A stretch of DNA of 64,000 nt from Tanypteryx hageni (lineage: Eukaryota > Arthropoda > Insecta > Odonata > Petaluridae). Below are positions 21,588 to 34,044 of the stretch, piece after piece. The notes beneath the pieces were generated by a model, which ran no database searches, had not been told where the DNA came from, and was given only the letters and a program-made list of their open reading frames with translations. The stretch is taken from the NCBI GenBank assembly GCA_028673005.1, contig CM054114.1, positions 125,455,307-125,519,306 of the forward strand. Direction: 5' to 3'. The position numbers were made by a program, and so were the translations under genes. Every line of letters starts with the position of its first letter. Position 1 is the first letter of the stretch.

Positions 21588-22194
21588 TACCGTAATTTTC
21601 CGATTATAATACGAATGAAATGTGAAAACTGTCTTATCACCATACATAATACGCACCTAATTTTTTGTATAAAGATCAGTGTAACTTTTCACTAGATTAT
21701 TAGCAGAGAGAGTTTACGAGGATATCAGGTTACGTTCTGACTCACTTATTAAAGATCGACACAATGTATTAAAATATGTACGCCATTGGTGGTTCCGAAG
21801 ACGACATCGTATGGGATGATGATTTCGGTGAAGTGGATAACGCGGATGGAGACGACGTTCTCGGCGATGCCATTTACGCAGACGATGAGTGTGAACACAA
21901 GATCGCGGATGAAGTATTTGAAAACAGTGAGAGCAGCGATTGTGAATTCGGAGATTTTAGTGATTAGGACAGCTATAAATAAATAAATAAATAATTATTC
22001 TCAGTATATTTTTAATTTTGTAAAAAATAAATGCAATGAAAAGTACAATTTATTTAGAAAGTCATGTCCGAAAATAAAATTATTTCCTCACTATAAAATG
22101 TTATATGCGTTTGTTACCATGTATAATACGCAACCTAAGGTTTTGCCAATATTTTGAGGGAAAAAATGCGTATTATAATCGGAAAATTACGGTA
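21588..22194 (+). mobile_element. pogo/Tigger-like DNA transposon, internally deleted
   Basis: Perfect 26-bp inverted termini at 21588-21613 (TACCGTAATTTTCCG...) and 22169-22194 include a TA dinucleotide at each outer edge. That fits the TA target duplication of the Tc1/mariner-pogo superfamily. The ATAATACGCACC motif just inside the left end is typical in style of Tigger-like termini. The 603-bp body encodes only a short acidic peptide. Perfect ends suggest relatively recent activity or strong constraint. Confidence 0.8.
21776..21967 (+). pseudogene. Acidic C-terminal remnant of a pogo-type transposase (likely)
   Basis: This 63-codon open frame lies within the TIR-bounded element. It is extremely acidic (SEDDIVWDDDFGEVD... 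to ...SDCEFGDFSD) and ends in a stop near the 3' terminus. Transposases of the pogo/jerky group commonly finish in an acidic D/E-rich tail, and the position fits. No DDE catalytic domain or DNA-binding domain remains. The methionine is probably incidental. A chance frame is possible but less likely given its composition and placement. Confidence 0.5.
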
Positions 22195-22284
22195 TCTATA
22201 ACGGTTTAGTTCTTCCAGTATGTAGGATATAAAAATTTTAACGATGAAGTTGTGATATATTGCACAAGGATATGATCTGCTTCA

Positions 22285-22408
22285 ATGTTTGCGTGCCGGA
22301 ATCGGGTGTCGTAATAGGAGAGAAACCAAGCGAAAATTGTTTGGGGAATTTTGGTGCACTGCACCCGCTGACATCCGTTTAGAGTGAGTGGCAGGTTAGC
22401 ATGTAGAA
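22285..22408 (+). repeat. Dispersed repeat, copy 1 (pair with 49.8 kb)
   Basis: GCGAAAATTGTTTGG followed by a TGCACTGCACCC-type segment and GCATGTAGA aligns with 49800-49935, which has GAGAAAATTGTTTGG, TGCATTGCACCC and GTAGCATGTAGATTG. I cannot assign the class. A LINE 3' part is possible. Confidence 0.55.
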
Positions 22409-22470
22409 CAGGCGTACCCAAACTACGGCCCGCGTGCCACGTCCGGTACACTTGGTCATTTAATCCAGAC
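22409..22470 (+). mobile_element. hAT terminus fragment
   Basis: CAGGCGTACCCAAACTACGG then CCCGCGTGCCACG is a typical left end of the hAT family seen elsewhere here. No matching right end is found before the next element. Confidence 0.5.
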
Positions 22471-22786
22471 CTCACCAATTTCTTTAGGACATGCAAATTC
22501 GTATATATGCCTGCAGGAGGTCCCGTGTATTAATAAAAAGGAATCTTTTCAGTATGTGAATGCTATATACTTTTAATTAGGCGTATGACCCATTACACAG
22601 TCAAAAACTCTCAAAACTCTCAAAACTATTTTTTTACTGTACACACGACCCGATAAGTCATTTGAAAGGTCGTATGTAGACCGCACAATGGTATATAAAG
22701 CCTCATGAGGCAATTTTAGCAAAACATTCGGTGAGCCGTGATGCAGAACATTTGCCGTTATTCCAACATTTTCAAAACATCCAAAT

Positions 22787-23111
22787 CAGTGGTGTGCAAT
22801 ATTTTCTGCGTGAAGGATCGCATTGGCGGTTCCGAATTCTTTGGCGGGCCGCATTGCAAGTTGTCAGTGCTTCTGCGGGCCGAATTAGACTTTAAATTGG
22901 ACATTAACTAGAGATTCTGAGGTTTCTTATCAGTGAAAATAAAGGCAAAATGTGATTTCAATCTGGTGTTTTATTGTTGTCAGTTGAACGTATATGATAT
23001 GGATTTTTAGATTAAATTTTACGGATCTCGTTTTAATCATAGCTTCACGGGACACATAAAATGCTCTCGGTGGCCTAGTGTGGCCCGAGTGCCATATGTT
23101 GCTCACCACTG
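22787..23111 (+). mobile_element. hAT MITE
   Basis: The termini are CAGTGGTGTGCAATATTTTC and GTTGCTCACCACTG. The flanking octamers ATCCAAAT (22779-22786) and ACCCAAAT (23112-23119) match at 7 of 8. It is 325 bp, non-coding and the same subfamily and orientation as 14821-15142. Confidence 0.88.
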
Positions 23112-23119
23112 ACCCAAAT

Positions 23120-25847
23120 GAAGGCTGGAAAACCAAGAACATAATTTCGAGGGCAAAGTGTTGTAGGATTCATAGGCAGTTGGGACGACGATTAGTTTTG
23201 CACCGCGAAATTCAACGATAATCGTGAGTGAAATACGTCAACGAATAAGATTAGTCCTTTAAAGTGGGCAAGGCTACTTTCGTGAGTGCAATTACCGTGG
23301 GGAATATAAACAATAAAACTCACTCGTTTCAAGTGCGTCCATCGAAGTCCCGCGCTAATATTTCCGAATGGGAAAGTTCGTCCTTGGAATTTATGAAGTT
23401 GTTGTTTCTTGGCACCTATAATTTAAAGAAAAACGTATTTGCAATAATGGAATATAGTTTACTTTATAGAAATAATTAAAACAGAAAAACCCTTTTTATA
23501 ACTATTTCTTTTCAAAATCGCCTCAATCCAAATTCTTTCAAACTCGCGGAAGAATATCAAATACAAATTCATTTATCATAATTGGAACCTGATTCGTTTA
23601 TTCTTTTAAATTTGAATCGAAGAACTTGCGATGTCTTTTATCAATAATACCGCAAATTTGGAACTGTGAATAAAATGATTTGATTATTATTATGCTCTTT
23701 TCTGCCTTCCTCTGAAAAAGCAAAACGCTAATCATCCCCACCTGCGACACAAACAGTCACGTATAAAAGGAAAACTTTGATTTTTATATACTACAAAGAA
23801 AAGATCTAAGGGTCTGTATTTAATATTTGGAGAGAAATCGTCATTCTTTGTATCTCGGATACTCTCAACTCAGTCTTGATCGAAATTCTGTTTTTTTGTC
23901 TTTAAATAATGAAAGTCTTTTATAAAACGTTGAAAATGCAGCTAGTAATCACACAATTCTCGTTTCGTGCAAATTCATCTCGTGTTCCACAATTGGTGGA
24001 CTTACAACAAGAGTCGTCATAACTTATGCCTAGCAGAATGCGTGGATAACTCCATATTATTGAAAATTTGACGGTGTTGAATATCCTTCTTTTCCCGTGG
24101 TTCTAATAATAACGACTTTTTGTCGCAAAAATTTCGCCTTTACCGCCGGAGAGCATTTTATATGCCTTTTACAATGTTCACGCATAATTTAAAGCTATGA
24201 GCCGCGCGAATTTGCAATCTTTCACGCGATAAAACACTCAAAGATTCCGTGGTTACCCCGTCTGAGACACACAATCCAATAAACCGTAATGTGTAAGTCA
24301 TTGGTTTCGGTTTCATGCTCCACAATCCCTCGTACAGCGACTGTCTTTTTTCATCGAGGGATATTGACAATTTTTGTTTTTTGGCGCACAAAAATAAAGC
24401 ACACTTTTCACCGTTTCACATCAACAATCAAGCGATAAATTATTTGTACCGTGGCAAACGGAGAAAAAATCAAACGTCACAAATTGAATTTCGAATTAAA
24501 AAAATAACATCATACTCGAGAATACCCCGGTTCCGAAGTAAGACATTAAAATAACGTCTTTACAGATTAGTCACGCCGAGAAAATGTGCCAAAGTGTATC
24601 GGCAGAAGGAGATGAAAAATTACGTCGTAATGAGGGTGTGGGGTGGAAAAAATCGCACAAATGAAACCGATGGCGCAAGTAGAGAGAGAGAGAGGGAGAA
24701 TGATTGGAGGGGCAGTAAGAAGGAATCGCTGCAAAAGAATGGAAAGAAACCGGAATAAAAAGAACCTCATAAAACCTCTCGCGTCATTTTCCCAAGAAGC
24801 CATTCCATTATGTGAAGCAGACACGTCACGCCGCGCTTACGGAGAGAGAAGAAAAAAAAGAAGGGAGAAATGCGATCAAAATGGAACGGACCAAAGGGAT
24901 AGCGCGCGAGCACACACGCACGCGCAAAAAATGAAGAAAGATGGCCTATCGGTCGCCTTTTTATCTCGCCGCATTCATCTACGGTGTCGTAATGCGACGG
25001 AAGAACGAGGATTATCTCACCCGCAACAATCGTTGGGGGTGAGTATGTGGAGAAGGGGGGAGGGGGGAAATAAAAGTCCAAAGTGACGGAAAGGTTTCTC
25101 CTGGTCGCATTAGGTACTTCATTTGTTTTTTACTTCTTATTGCGGTCCGAATCGTCTTCTGGGCAGGAAGTTTCCTACGTGCGCCCGCGTACGTATCTTA
25201 TCGATTTATCTCGCGAGATGCGTCTTGACGGCAATGAGGTAGTGGCAGAGCTCTCTTGTTTTTCGGTCGTAAGACCACTCTCGAGGTTTTGTTTTTGATT
25301 TTTCTCAAAAGAAAAAAACTCTCGTTGCGTTGGAACGGGTAATGGATAATCCTTATTTGATATAAGATCGGTTTCAAAGCCCTGAGCCAACGGGTTGCTG
25401 TAGAGTTGATTCCGGTTGCCATGTATAAATCCTCTGAATTGACTCAGTCACAAGCTTATACGTTCGCTGTTGCTGTTTCTCTGTTACAGTTCCGTACTTT
25501 TTTCTTCATTTGACTTGACAATGTTACGCGATTTATCGATCCAAGTTTTGGTGGGTCCAGCTTAGCGATTAACCAACGCACGAGTGTTTTTTTGGAAAAT
25601 TAAAATTAATCGCAAAATGAAAGAAGCGTTTGTATTCGATTATTAACGTTTGAATGAATACAGGATTTAAGTTGAAAAATATGATTCGCTATTTCTTCTG
25701 CGCTACGATTTAGACTTGAATTTCAATCATTTAAGAGAATGAGCAGGCCTACGATCCATAATGATTTACCAAATGAAAGATTCGGTCAATGAGATTTTCT
25801 ATATTTTTCGAAAATCATAATATAAAATATATCTTTACTGCTAATGA
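23120..25847. other. No gene seen; CpG-richer stretch 24.56-25.3 kb
   Basis: Frames at 24643-25086 and 24767-25081 overlap on opposite strands and are rich in Arg or Phe/Pro. None is recognisable. The stretch 24560-25300 has more CpG than its surroundings and could include a promoter or first exon, but I cannot show it. Confidence 0.4.
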
Positions 25848-25996
25848 AAAATGGAGAAAACTCCTAATAACCATAAAAATAATTATAAAGAAGCACTCAC
25901 ATACATGCCGTTTTAGGGGAAATTACTAAACCGGCGTGTATGCGAGTACTTCTTTTTTATTGTTTTTTTATAGTTATTAGGAGGTTTCTTCAATTT
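25848..25996. repeat. Palindromic foldback MITE
   Basis: The left arm 25848-25910 (with CTCCTAATAACCATAAAA) and right arm 25932-25996 (with TATAGTTATTAGGAGG) are reverse complements with scattered mismatches around a ~20-bp centre. No duplication is evident. Confidence 0.75.
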
Positions 25997-28844
25997 ATAT
26001 TGGTTGTAATTGACCATAGAGCGTTGATATTACATCTCTTTATATCTTTACTGGTTTGAAGAACTGACCACGTCTTTTGTCGAATCCATTTCACTTGAGG
26101 TTGGAAATTTTTTATTTTTTGTCTGTAAAAGATTATCTGAAAGTGGATAAAAAATTAACTGAAATTATTTTCGAAAACAAATAAATAAATGCTTGTTCAA
26201 GGCGGAAATTTAAGTTGTTGAATCCTACATAAATCGAAATGTCATAGGGGAAAGAAGAAAAGTATGCACGTAATTATCATTAGCCCGATGTAGTTGCCAT
26301 TTAAACATAGGATGACAACTTTCTCTAGTGCAAAAATGTCTAGTAATTTTAATGAAATTTTCTTAAGAGCAATTGGATGAAAATGTTAAACCGCCATGAA
26401 ATCAGACAATCACAAGTTACCAACGTGAGACGTCTATTTTAATGCTCATGCGGTTCGTGTAATCATAATTTGAAAATTACCGGGGTGCATGCTTTAATTT
26501 GACAATAGTTCATATGGGTACGCCGGAAAAACGAAACTGCTAGTCCGCAAATATTCATCACTTAGCTGGGGAAATTTTACATAAAAACGCGCCGAAAATA
26601 TATCAAATAATAATAATAAGCTTCAAACCGTTACTCACTTCTATTTTTACGATAAACAATATGACGGAATAAAAACGACTAGCACTAGGATATATCACGT
26701 AAATTACATTTTAAAACTGCACCCATTCCAGCAAAGAATTCAAAAAACCGACATGATGAAGAATAAACTTCCAACTCGCAGCACGAAACATTCACCGTGT
26801 TTGGCCCAGGAACGGGTTTTTTATTAACTGTCAGACCTAGTAATTATTCCTCTTCTTTCGCTTTTCTTTTCTCCCGCGACCTTCATCAAAGAGGTTAGAT
26901 AAAGATGGCCCAGGGGCTTGAAAAAACAACGTAATCCCATTCTTCGGGGCAAAAACTCAACACGAGCAATAAGAGGGATAGCTTCATTTGCGATTTTCCC
27001 CGAAGGCTTTAAAAGGATTTTATCTCACTTGCTACCGTTCGATGATTTAGGCCCGCAGCATGGGCCTCTCGGCCTCTCGGCTAGGTGGATAATAAAGAAA
27101 TAAAGCAAACAACGACACAAAAGGCCTCTCTAAGCGTTTTTCGAGTCCTGCGCATAATTTATTTCACCAAGGAGACAGTTACCAAAACGACTTTTGCTGG
27201 CGGGGGGTAGGCCATGAGATCGAAACAAAGGGGTTCTCACAGATCCTGCTGTGACGGAAAAAATGACTTTTTGAGAGCGGAGTAATTTGAATTTCATCGG
27301 GATTTTTTTTGCCGTGGGGCGAAAATGGCGCGCTCTGCATAGATCGACTGCAATTTTTCGGCCACGATTGGATATCTAGAGTTGACGGATAATCGATTCG
27401 AGACGGCGAAAGACGTAGTAATTATTATTATCATAAGAAAGGAAGGGTATGGATTCTTATTGCTTTTAATACATCAAGTGGCGCATGCTAACATTTTGGG
27501 GGCATGGGCGGCGGTCATATTCTGAGCCTCTTATTACGTCCTAGTTTCCAGGGGGCGATCCATGCAGAACTTGCTTCGTTTTCCTCCAATAAAACTATAG
27601 TGACGCTCCGAAAATTGGTACCTGCCAATGCCTCTCATATTCAAGTACGTGCTTCTAAAGGAAATTAACGTTTTATCATTGGATTGTTAATTTTCCAAAA
27701 AATTCAAATTCTTTTTGGGTTCCTTTAAATTATGGGGACACCAGATGGCCTCCCGCAACCACCTCCGGTTAATCCGCCCGTGACTACAATCAGTGCTGTT
27801 ACTAGGGGAAGGTAACATTCGTCATAGGCAGCGCTCTCAAGACACACCTTGTGTCTCCTGCAAGAGATTCCGAAATATCTTTCCTTTGAATTCGTGGAGG
27901 CCAAACTATTCGGCTTGAGATCCACATAGCTTACTTTTGCACTCGTTGTTGACCACATGTAGTCGATAATAAAGATGAAGAGTAATTTAGGAAAACTATG
28001 GGGTTATATTTGGGGTCAATATTACCTGATTCGTTTTAAATTTATCTTTTAAGAGAATAGATAAGTTAAGACGAAATACAAAGTGTTTATATTTTTCTAT
28101 TTTCATCATATACACTGTGTTGATTAATTGTTGAACTCATGGCGGGGTATCACTGCATTAAATAATTAGTTGGTATTCAAATATTGCAGATATTTAAGTT
28201 AGAATGAAATTTCTCCGTATTAAAAATAATATTCCATCAACCTGTTTATTTTTCGTTAGACGCTTACTTAAACTGTTACATATTATAACACAATGCAATG
28301 GCTGTTAAAATCGTTTAAAAAGTGCAAATGTTTCGGGTACCGCGTAAAAATTCGATGCAACGCGCGTGTTAGAATCGTTCATCATCACAATCTTCCTCAT
28401 TCGATAGCTCTCATCTATCTAAACTCCAGGTACGCGAGTGTAAAAAAATGAACGAAAAAAACTATCAATCGTCCAAAAATTCTCTTCTTCGGACTTCCCT
28501 CAACCTTTTCTTTTCCTTCCCCTTCACTCCTCATAACGCTATAACGCTAACACACATCCGGAACGACATATCCTGTTCAGAGACTCCTCACGGACAGAAA
28601 CATAACAGTGGAAGAGGCCCTTGCAAGGGAATTAAGAAAAAACAACTGCGAATTTTAAGGAGGCTTGAAATTTACGATACGCCTCACTTGACATGTTTTT
28701 CCCATTACGCCTCGAGGCGATTGGTTCTCTCTCTCTCCATCTCTCTCTTCCAGCTTATAGCCTCTCTATCTCGTGGTACGCGATGTGGGATCGAGTTGGG
28801 CAGCCTCGGCCCATTAAAAGAAGCCTCACGGTCATGCATTGGGC
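25997..28844. other. No gene seen
   Basis: AT-rich. Small frames at 26918, 27725 and 28448 show no recognisable domain. Positions 28720-28780 are CT-rich, leading to the GA array that follows. Confidence 0.5.
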
Positions 28845-29570
28845 GGAAAGAGAGGGAGGAAGGGAGAGAAGAGGGAAGAGGGAAATGGCTGACTACAACG
28901 TCAAAAAAATAAATCCAGCATTTGCGGAGGTAATTGCTTCTGAGTTTGCATTGGAAACACATCATTCCTTCCCTCCTTACCCCTCAGTCATGCAGGCGGT
29001 GCTCCTCTCAAAGGCAAGCAGAAGGGAGGAGAGGGTGAGAGAGTAAGAGAAGGAGTGAGAGAATCTGAAAGAGAGGGAGAGAGATGTTGAGAGAGAGAGA
29101 TATGGAGATGTGAGAGATAGGAAAGGAGGGATAGGAAGGGTGAGAAAGAGGAGGAAGAGAGATATGAAGAGGGAGAAGATTAGAGAGAAAGAGAGTTGGA
29201 GAAGAATGAGGGAAAGAGAGAGGGAGAGAGGAAAAAGGGAATAGAGAAAGAGGGGGATATAGGACTAAGGAGTGAGGAATAGAGAGCTGGAGAGATGTTG
29301 AGATAGAGAGGTGAAGAGAGAGGAAAGAAGATGGGGAGGGAAGAATGAAAGAGAACGGGAGAGAGTGGAAAGAGGAAGTGAAGGAGAGGGAGGGAAAGAG
29401 AGAGGGGGAAAGAGGGATATAGAGGATAAAGAGATGAATAGAGAGCGGGAGAGATGTTGAGATAAAGAGAGAGGAAAAGAGAAAGGGAGGGAGTTAGGAG
29501 AGTAGGAGAAGGGAGAGGGAGAGTGTGAATGAGTTAGAAGGGGAGAGAAAGGAGGAGGGAGGAGATGTGT
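28845..29570 (+). repeat. (GA)-rich array
   Basis: Purine-rich repeats occupy 28845-28895, a short non-repeat spacer follows, then about 550 bp of interrupted GAGAGG/GGAAAGAG. No LINE-tail unit is present in it. Confidence 0.9.
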
Positions 29571-30045
29571 TGAGCGAGTGAGGCAGGTAGAGCTGCGAAT
29601 TCAATCCACCACCTCTCTCCTGGACGCTGCGTCTTTAGTGGTGGCAGAAAGAATATAAGAGGAAAAAGTTGAAGGTGAAAGGAGCGAGATACGATGAGGT
29701 ATGAGCGGAGTTCAATTTCCCTGGCGCTAACGTGAATGGCGGAAGAAAGGAAGGCATAAACCCAGTTATTGCCATAGTTTTTGTAATTAGATCATTGGTT
29801 ATTTTTGCCTTGAAATTGTAGTAGGCACTCAAATATTCGTGGGATGCGTTAATGAAAATCGCCGTGATTTAAATTATGGCCCTGAGATTTTTCTTAAGAA
29901 ATTAAGAATGTTTCAATATTTATTTTTAATCCAGATTATTATTATACATAATATAATTAATTATTATATCTGTAAGTTGCACCATCGATCTATCAGAACA
30001 GTCCCTTACATATTAGTTTGCTGCGACAAAAAGGATAACTTCAGG
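29571..30045. other. No gene seen
   Basis: Mixed composition with no recognisable frame or repeat. Confidence 0.5.
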
Positions 30046-30293
30046 CAAGGACGTACCCAGGGAGAGAGGGGGTGTCCGGACCCCCCACTCCCGGTGTACA
30101 GATATTTGTGGAATCTGCGATAACCACGCTACAAACTTGCTACGTCGCCTCTTGCTACACTGCCATTTACTGCGTTGAGTTATGAAAACTAAAAACGTTA
30201 TAAAAGTTTATATTATTTGAATAGGATTTTTATTTAATCAATTGCTGGAAATTGGTTTTCGGCCTCTGAAGTAAATTTCTGGGTACGTGCATG
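30046..30293. mobile_element. hAT-like MITE with GACGTACCCAG ends
   Basis: The left end CAAGGACGTACCCAG and the right end CTGGGTACGTGCATG are inverted repeats. A GGGGTGTCCGGACCCCCC palindrome lies just inside the left end. Flanking octamers match at only 5 of 8, so the insertion is old or a boundary is slightly off. Confidence 0.6.
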
Positions 30294-30323
30294 ACAACGG
30301 GCACGGAACGAAAATCACTTCTC

Positions 30324-30326
<3 letters not shown>

Positions 30327-30398
<72 letters not shown>
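30327..30398. repeat. (TA)36 microsatellite
   Basis: An uninterrupted TA run of about 71 bp. Confidence 0.98.
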
Positions 30399-30400
<2 letters not shown>

Positions 30401-30768
30401 GAAAATTGTAATTTCATTGGCGTTTATGGGAGAAAAAGTAAAATCGATTATTGAATTACGCACTGCTCAATTTGGGAGGATCATAGTAAGTCGAATACGC
30501 GTATTTGATGGACACCAGTATAATTAATAACTAAAAGCAGAGTCTTCCAAACATTGTGCCTCTACGACCTCCTCTCAAGGGAGCTTTACTTGTCGCCAGC
30601 GAACAATATAAACCCATCAATCTACCAATTAGTTTGAAATCCTATGCAATAATTTTGTAGTTGGATATCCTTGCGCGTGTCACATTGAGGTGGAAATGGA
30701 AAATCCGGAAACTTAAATAATACGTAGATATACAAACGTGAAAGTAGCAGGAAAAATCTGTAAACCAG

Positions 30769-30830
30769 AAGTGTCAAACTGGCGGTCCGCGAGCATGCAT
30801 GACTGCATGTGCCTTACTGAGGTCCTATGT
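30769..30830 (+). mobile_element. hAT terminus fragment
   Basis: CAGAAGTGTCAAACTGGCGG followed by TCCGCGAGC resembles a hAT left end with the GTCAAACTGGCGG variant. No partner end was found downstream. Confidence 0.45.
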
Positions 30831-33314
30831 TTAATTTTTGTCACAAATGAATCTTGTGGGATTTCATACAAATGCTATATTTTAGCAAAAAGGTAATGAC
30901 ATTTTTTCATAGTTATGGAATCAAAATAGAACGCACTGGTTTCCAAAGGAAACATAGCCTTATGAAATGGTCGTGTCTCTGTGTGTCCCCCAACAACTTC
31001 TGCATCAATTAACCGATTTTCATGAAACTTGGTATAAGACTCATGCAGACAGGATCAACCTCCGGGATATATTTTATTTGGGGGGGGGGGGGTTCAATTC
31101 CAGAAACGTTTTTTCGTTATTTGTTTTACAGGGGAAGTCTCAAATTCCTCGTGCTGAGATATTTTCTTTAATATTTTAAAACATCTTAAAATTGTGATAT
31201 CGGAGCAAGGTTTGTACTGTTCTAAGGGGATAAGAATGTAAAAAATCCAAATCTGCTGGCGGGGTTCGAACCACCTCACCTCACGTCGCATAAGAACAAT
31301 TGATTTAGTCACCTCGGCCACCAGATCCTTTACTCGGCGGTGCGATGTGTATTTGAATTCGCGTGGGAAGGTAGACAAGCGTCAATCATAGCAACGAGAT
31401 TAAACAAACTGTTGTAATTGTTGATGGTGTAAGAGAACTATATTTTAATGTGGATTTGTATTGGTGCTAACATTCCTACGTTTTTTGAAGGGTTATTTCT
31501 GCTAATATTTGTAGGTTTTTATTTAAGATTTAAGATTATTTATTATTATTTAAGATTATTCTAAAAACCGTTTTCCCTATGATTTTCATTAAGAAATACG
31601 TCTGGAAAATCAAGGTACATGTAAACTTTTGATGAATTTTATTATTATTATTAAATTCTTATCGCTCCTATTATAATATTGCCTTATACATGCATTTTAG
31701 TATTATTACATTATAAACACATTCGTATTGCAATAATATTAATAACCATTAATGCGATCTTCTCGGAATAGTTCACATTGAAAAATCATTTGAACACTAC
31801 TTTAGATGAATATATTTATGTAGTTTGTGCCATGAACATAATTTTATTCTTTGGAACTGTTCACTTGGCTTATTTTTTACTTTGGATGAAATCTTTTCTA
31901 ATTATAGGCCTTTAAGACCAGTTGTTCTTGCAATTTTCTAAAAGCCCTAATATTTTAATATCATATTCCTATTTTTCAGTATTTAAGATAGGTAATACTG
32001 TTGTAAAGGATGTTAATTTTAACAAATTTAAATAAAACATTTTAAATTGTTGTGTTGTAGCTTAGCGATTCTTCAGCTAACTATACTTATACAGTGGCTT
32101 TATATGGATGGTTGATGTGATGTTAGGAAAAGATCAATTTATTATTTTTGTCATTTAAGTTAGATGACTCAAATATGAAATATTCAACAATTTCACTCCT
32201 ACTAGTATCTAAAGCTGAATTACTCTGAACTAGCCGTATATTTTTGTTGATTTTAAGCAATATGAATGGATAGGTTAGCATTTCCATTAATGAAACAAAT
32301 GATACTATCAAACTTCCTACTTCTTATATACCAAACATTCTTACGTTTGCCACTGAGATCTCTACTTCTGTCTGCCATTTTCTCAAATGTAAAAAGATGA
32401 AATAGAGAGACCCCCACATCACTCAACAGCTGGTAGACACTTTTGCAAATGTTTACGCCCATGCAAGCAGAAAGGTTATCATAATAATATTATAATTTAT
32501 TCATATTAAAGTATTAACCATATAAAAGTTGGTTATAAAAATTCATTTTTAAACCTTTACTTGTTTTATTTTACACTCGACTACCCTTCAGAAATGGACA
32601 GTTGATGCATACATATAACCGTATAAACAGTAAAATTTGTTAGATTCGTTTATTTAAAAAATACATGGAAAATATAATATCAGGAAGAGATTTTGACATT
32701 GGTTTTAGTATTTTAGACCAGATCATGCTCTATTAATTTGTTTTCCAATTTTTCTCTAACATTGATAAAGGATGAATTACAAATGGTGCTGAGAATTCCT
32801 TGGTATGACTAACACATAATGAAATATTTTTTGTCAGTATAAGTAATCAATTTGGGACGTCAACTTTGGAAAACAAACCTGCATTAGTCTTGGTTTGGAC
32901 TTCTTGTTATCACTCATCACGAGAGTGTTGCCATAGCAACAACTATTGCTTGAGTTGGATTCGGTATAGTCCAGTACATACTTGCGTTATTTTTGGCACA
33001 CAAATACGTATGGATGGTCCATTTAGTTTTCCCGTCGAATGTATTTGAAACATTTTGTAACGCTAAATTATGAAATTTGGAAACGCAATGGGCAACTAAT
33101 CTGCGATGATTTTAAAGCTATTAAAGCCAATATAAGTAACTGTTGTACCACATTTAATTTAAATAATTATGTGGAAAGCAGGCATCATAATTTCCGTTTG
33201 GATCAACTTGTTTTCCCTGCAAAAATGTTTACGAGTGGAGATAATAGCTACCGGGTAAGTAATTATAATCCTGTCTGTATGGAAGTCACCTTTCTTCCAG
33301 TATCCGGAAAGTTC
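30831..33314. other. No gene seen; AT-rich, one SINE-like head
   Basis: Positions 30960-31090 contain ACCGATTTTCATGAAACTTGG-type sequence common in dispersed arthropod repeats, then a run of 12 G. Positions 31400-32800 are strongly AT-rich and featureless. Confidence 0.5.
31255..31335 (-). repeat. tRNA-like SINE head
   Basis: The minus strand carries GGTGGCCGAGGTGACTAAAT (box A-like, Leu/Ser-type D-arm) and, about 35 bp later, GGTTCGAACC (box B). The spacing fits a tRNA-derived promoter. A complete cloverleaf cannot be drawn, so it is a SINE head or tRNA pseudogene. Confidence 0.5.
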
Positions 33315-33434
33315 GCCGCCAGCAATTCATCGCCACGGAAAATTCACCTCCAGCAATTCACCGCCACGGAAAATTCATCGCCATGGGAAATTTGTCGCCT
33401 TGCATGCACGGCCTAACTCGGAGGGGGGGGGGGG
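33315..33434 (+). repeat. ~31-bp minisatellite followed by poly-G
   Basis: Alternating CCAGCAATTCA-CGCC and CGCCACGGAAAATTCA modules repeat about 2.5 times with a ~31-bp period up to 33398. A run of about 14 G follows at 33421-33434. Confidence 0.7.
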
Positions 33435-33789
33435 GCAGCTGGGCCATGTGGCCTGGACCTCAAAGCCAAAGGGGGCCTCATATTTTAATGTTAGAAAAAA
33501 TGTATATGATTAGATAAAATACATATTTTAAATAATTTTTATTTTTATTGTAAAAATTAAGAAATTGAAAATTTCTAAATTTTATTTAAATGTAGTATCA
33601 GACTGGCTAATTGATTTATGCCTTCCAATTACCTCCCTGAGTGTTTGACTACTCACAGGATTTACTGTTTTTTTGTGAATAAAATCTGGTTAATACTGTA
33701 CTTGGCATGATAAATTATTCTGTTATAAGTTGACAAAATCTAAAATATAAGTTCTGTGCACCGTAGTCTCTAAATTTCATTTTCAACAA

Positions 33790-34032
33790 TAAATGATATT
33801 GTACGAGATATAAAGAAAAGTTCATTTTTTGTCACCAGTAATGGGCCACTCCTGATTAGGTCACGTAAACTATTTATATAATTTTCTCAGTTTATTTGCC
33901 CCATGTCCTAAATACCAAATTTCATCAACATCCGCCCAGTAGTTTCTGAGATGAAACATGCGGACGGACGGACCGACGGACATGACCTGACCATAAGGCG
34001 TTCTTTTTGTACTTATTGTAAAGAACGCCTAA
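33790..34032 (+). repeat. GGACGGAC dispersed repeat with terminal hairpin
   Basis: The repeat has GAAAAGTTCATTTTTTGTC, CTCCTGATTAGGTCACGTAA and GCGGACGGACGGACC, then a hairpin with a perfect 11-bp stem (AGGCGTTCTTT 33996-34006, AAAGAACGCCT 34020-34030). It is related to the 3' halves of the ~830-bp repeats at 2.9 and 41.8 kb. There is no coding capacity and its class is uncertain. Confidence 0.7.
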
Positions 34033-34044
34033 AAACTACTAATA

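Noticed and set aside
30970..31090. Possible coding or regulatory meaning of the ACCGATTTTCATGAAACTTGG segment
   Set aside because: This is a common dispersed-repeat style in arthropods and I could not define an element around it.
33315..33398. Possible CRISPR-like array
   Set aside because: The units are directly adjacent with no unique spacers. It is an ordinary minisatellite in a eukaryotic sequence.
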